From Branchipolynoe longqiensis (Eukaryota > Annelida > Polychaeta > Phyllodocida > Polynoidae), in the NCBI GenBank assembly GCA_030323885.1, contig CM059188.1:114603430-114667429 (forward strand): 64,000 bases of DNA, given 5' to 3'. A program made the position numbers and the translations under genes. Positions 62,551 through 64,000 of the stretch are shown here, one piece after another; position 1 is the stretch's first letter, and each line of letters begins with the position of its first letter. The notes beneath the pieces are model-generated. The model was not told the origin of the DNA. It did not search any database and saw only the letters and a program-made list of their open reading frames with translations.

Positions 62551-63264
62551 ATATTCACATCAATGTCACTCTTATTCACAATAAACAATTAGTGTCATTA
62601 TTATTCAATATTAGATAATCAGTGTCACTCTTATTCACATTAAACAATCAGTGTCACTCTTATTCACATTAGACAATTAGTGTCATTATTATTCAATATT
62701 AGATAATCAGTGTCACTCTTATTCACATTAGACAATGAGTGTCACTCTTATTCACATTAGACAATGACTGTCACTCTCATTCACATTAGGCAAGCAGTGT
62801 CACTCTTATTTACATCAATGCCACTCTTGTTTACATTAGACAATCAGTGTCACTCTTATTCACATTAGACAATCAGTGTCACTCTTATTCAATATTAGAC
62901 AATCACTGTCACTCCTATTCAATATTAGACAATCACTGTCACTCTTATTCAATATTAGACAATCACTGTCACTCTTATTCAATATTAGACAATCAGTGTC
63001 ACTCTTATTCAATATTAGACAATCACTGTCACTCTTATTCAATATTAGACAATCACTGTCACTCTTATTCAATAGTATACAATCAGTGTCACTCTTATTC
63101 AATATTAGACAATCACTGCCACTCTTATTCAACATTAGACAATCACTGTCACTCTTATTCAATAGTATACAATCAGTGTCACTCTTATTCAATATTACTA
63201 TTATTAGACAATCACTCCCACTCTTATTCAACATTAGACAATCACTGTCACTCTTATTCACATT
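62551..63264. repeat. 30-bp tandem repeat, ~23 units
   Basis: Unit ATTAGACAATCACTGTCACT plus CTTATTCAAT. CAGTGT and CACTGT variants alternate, and early units carry CACATT instead of CAATATT. The 30-bp length keeps frames open, giving spurious repetitive peptides. Confidence 0.95.
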
Positions 63265-63485
63265 ATTCGCCCATTGTAACAATCACAGCCCACCTCCACT
63301 TTCTCACTGCTCGTTCCCAGGGCACATCATGTTGTCCAACTCACCCACTTCTCCGGCTGCCAGGTCCTCACCCAACAACCAACCCTTGTTTGTGTGTGAC
63401 TGGGCAGCCCCTTAACCTGTGGTAATGTCGCCATGCGGGAAGACAACAAAAAGAAGCCAGCAGGCGATCACACCGCTGGACTTTT
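63265..63485. other. Short unassigned stretch
   Basis: No gene or repeat recognised. Confidence 0.4.
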
Positions 63486-63489
63486 GGCT

Positions 63490-63842
63490 TAAAGCTGCAT
63501 AGTCCGATGAAATATCAAATTTTCAAAACCAAACCAACTATCTAGATTTGATTTTACATATCTAACTTAGATACTGATCCACTTATTAAGCATTTGTTTT
63601 TGTGTAGAAGGCAATACTGAGTCAATTTAACAGAACGTGTTACTGCAGAAGTCTATGGTGTCAGAGTTTTGGCAAGCTTGCCAAAACTAATTTTCCATGT
63701 TTGCACTCAAAATATCTAAGAAGTTTACCATTTAAAATAAAAGTAACTTTGAACCAATGTAAAGTAGATACTGGTGATTGATCTAATATATTTATCTCAG
63801 AAAAAATACATAAATTCAAAACCATCGGACTATGCAACTTTA
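63490..63842 (-). mobile_element. TTAA-MITE, complete
   Basis: AGCTGCATAGTCCGATG and CATCGGACTATGCAACT ends with TTAA on both sides. Very close to 43154-43503. Confidence 0.9.
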
Positions 63843-63897
63843 ATGAATATCAAGGCCGACGCACATTGCATGATAATTGATCCTGGACTCAGTTTGG

Positions 63898-64000
63898 TTT
63901 TGTTGTTGGAATTTTACATCCTGGCAATATCTAAAGTCATATCAGGATGGGTAATGACTTGTGACAGTCCACACTTTATGATGACTTTATAGTGCTGCCC
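63898..64000 (-). mobile_element. SINE-A, cut by the window edge
   Basis: Inverted tail GTTGTTGGAATTTTACATCC and body up to TATAGTGCTGCCC, continuing past the window. Confidence 0.88.

Noticed and set aside
62847..63425. Repetitive 140-192 codon frames over the 30-bp array
   Set aside because: The repeat length is a multiple of three, so the frames are open by construction.

Overview
No host gene is recognisable in this window. It is a repeat-saturated eukaryotic intergenic (or very long intronic) region, most likely from a marine invertebrate and probably a mollusc. The evidence for a eukaryote is Pol III-type SINEs, non-LTR retrotransposon 3' ends, a tyrosine-recombinase retrotransposon, MITEs and long minisatellites, with no operon-like coding. 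The mollusc suggestion rests on remembered similarity of one SINE (29566-29895, again at 53225-53525) to SINEs common in molluscan genomes; it is an inference.

The only intact coding unit is a 4.96 kb Ngaro-like tyrosine-recombinase retrotransposon on the minus strand (19039-23999). In transcript order it carries Gag, reverse transcriptase/RNase H and tyrosine recombinase, bounded by split direct repeats A1...B1-A2-B2. Both repeat pairs read as identical, so the insertion looks young. Two non-LTR fragments also keep protein-coding remnants: an RNase H/zinc-knuckle 3' half (26600-28097, one in-frame TGA) and a short C-terminal piece (51845-52310, minus). A second copy of the first element's 3' end (45105-45350) runs into a (CAAT)-derived satellite.

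Most of the rest is small non-autonomous elements. I call the main families: SINE-A (about 28 copies or fragments, body ending in GACGTAAAAC, with two different tRNA-like heads); SINE-B (4 copies); SINE-C (2); a TTAA-inserting MITE of about 350 bp (about 13 copies); PIF/Harbinger-like MITEs with TAA target duplications (5); pogo/Tigger-like MITEs beginning CAG (5); a TAGACC element (2); a GAGTTCAG MITE (2); and a small LTR element (TRIM) whose LTRs contain a tRNA-like Pol III module (26028-26530, with a related solo LTR at 11631-11776). Many are nested, which gives exact boundaries, target duplications and a relative chronology.

Tandem arrays fill much of the remainder: TG-rich arrays (1-700, 33540-36360), a 12-bp array (3287-6366), a 46-bp hairpin array (16267-16862), a homopurine tract (32985-33318), G-rich arrays (28370-28640, 37860-38960, 45880-47080), an 8-bp array (45345-45640), an 11-bp array (48112-49376) and a 30-bp array (62551-63264). 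A few GC/CpG-rich islands with NRF1-, ETS- or CTCF-like motifs (9260-9700, 18280-18710, 33345-33530, 34916-35330, 44866-44921, 54411-54700, 60830-61090) are the only candidates for host regulatory DNA. All motif and family calls were made by eye without database searches, and coordinates of degenerate repeats are approximate to about 10 bp.
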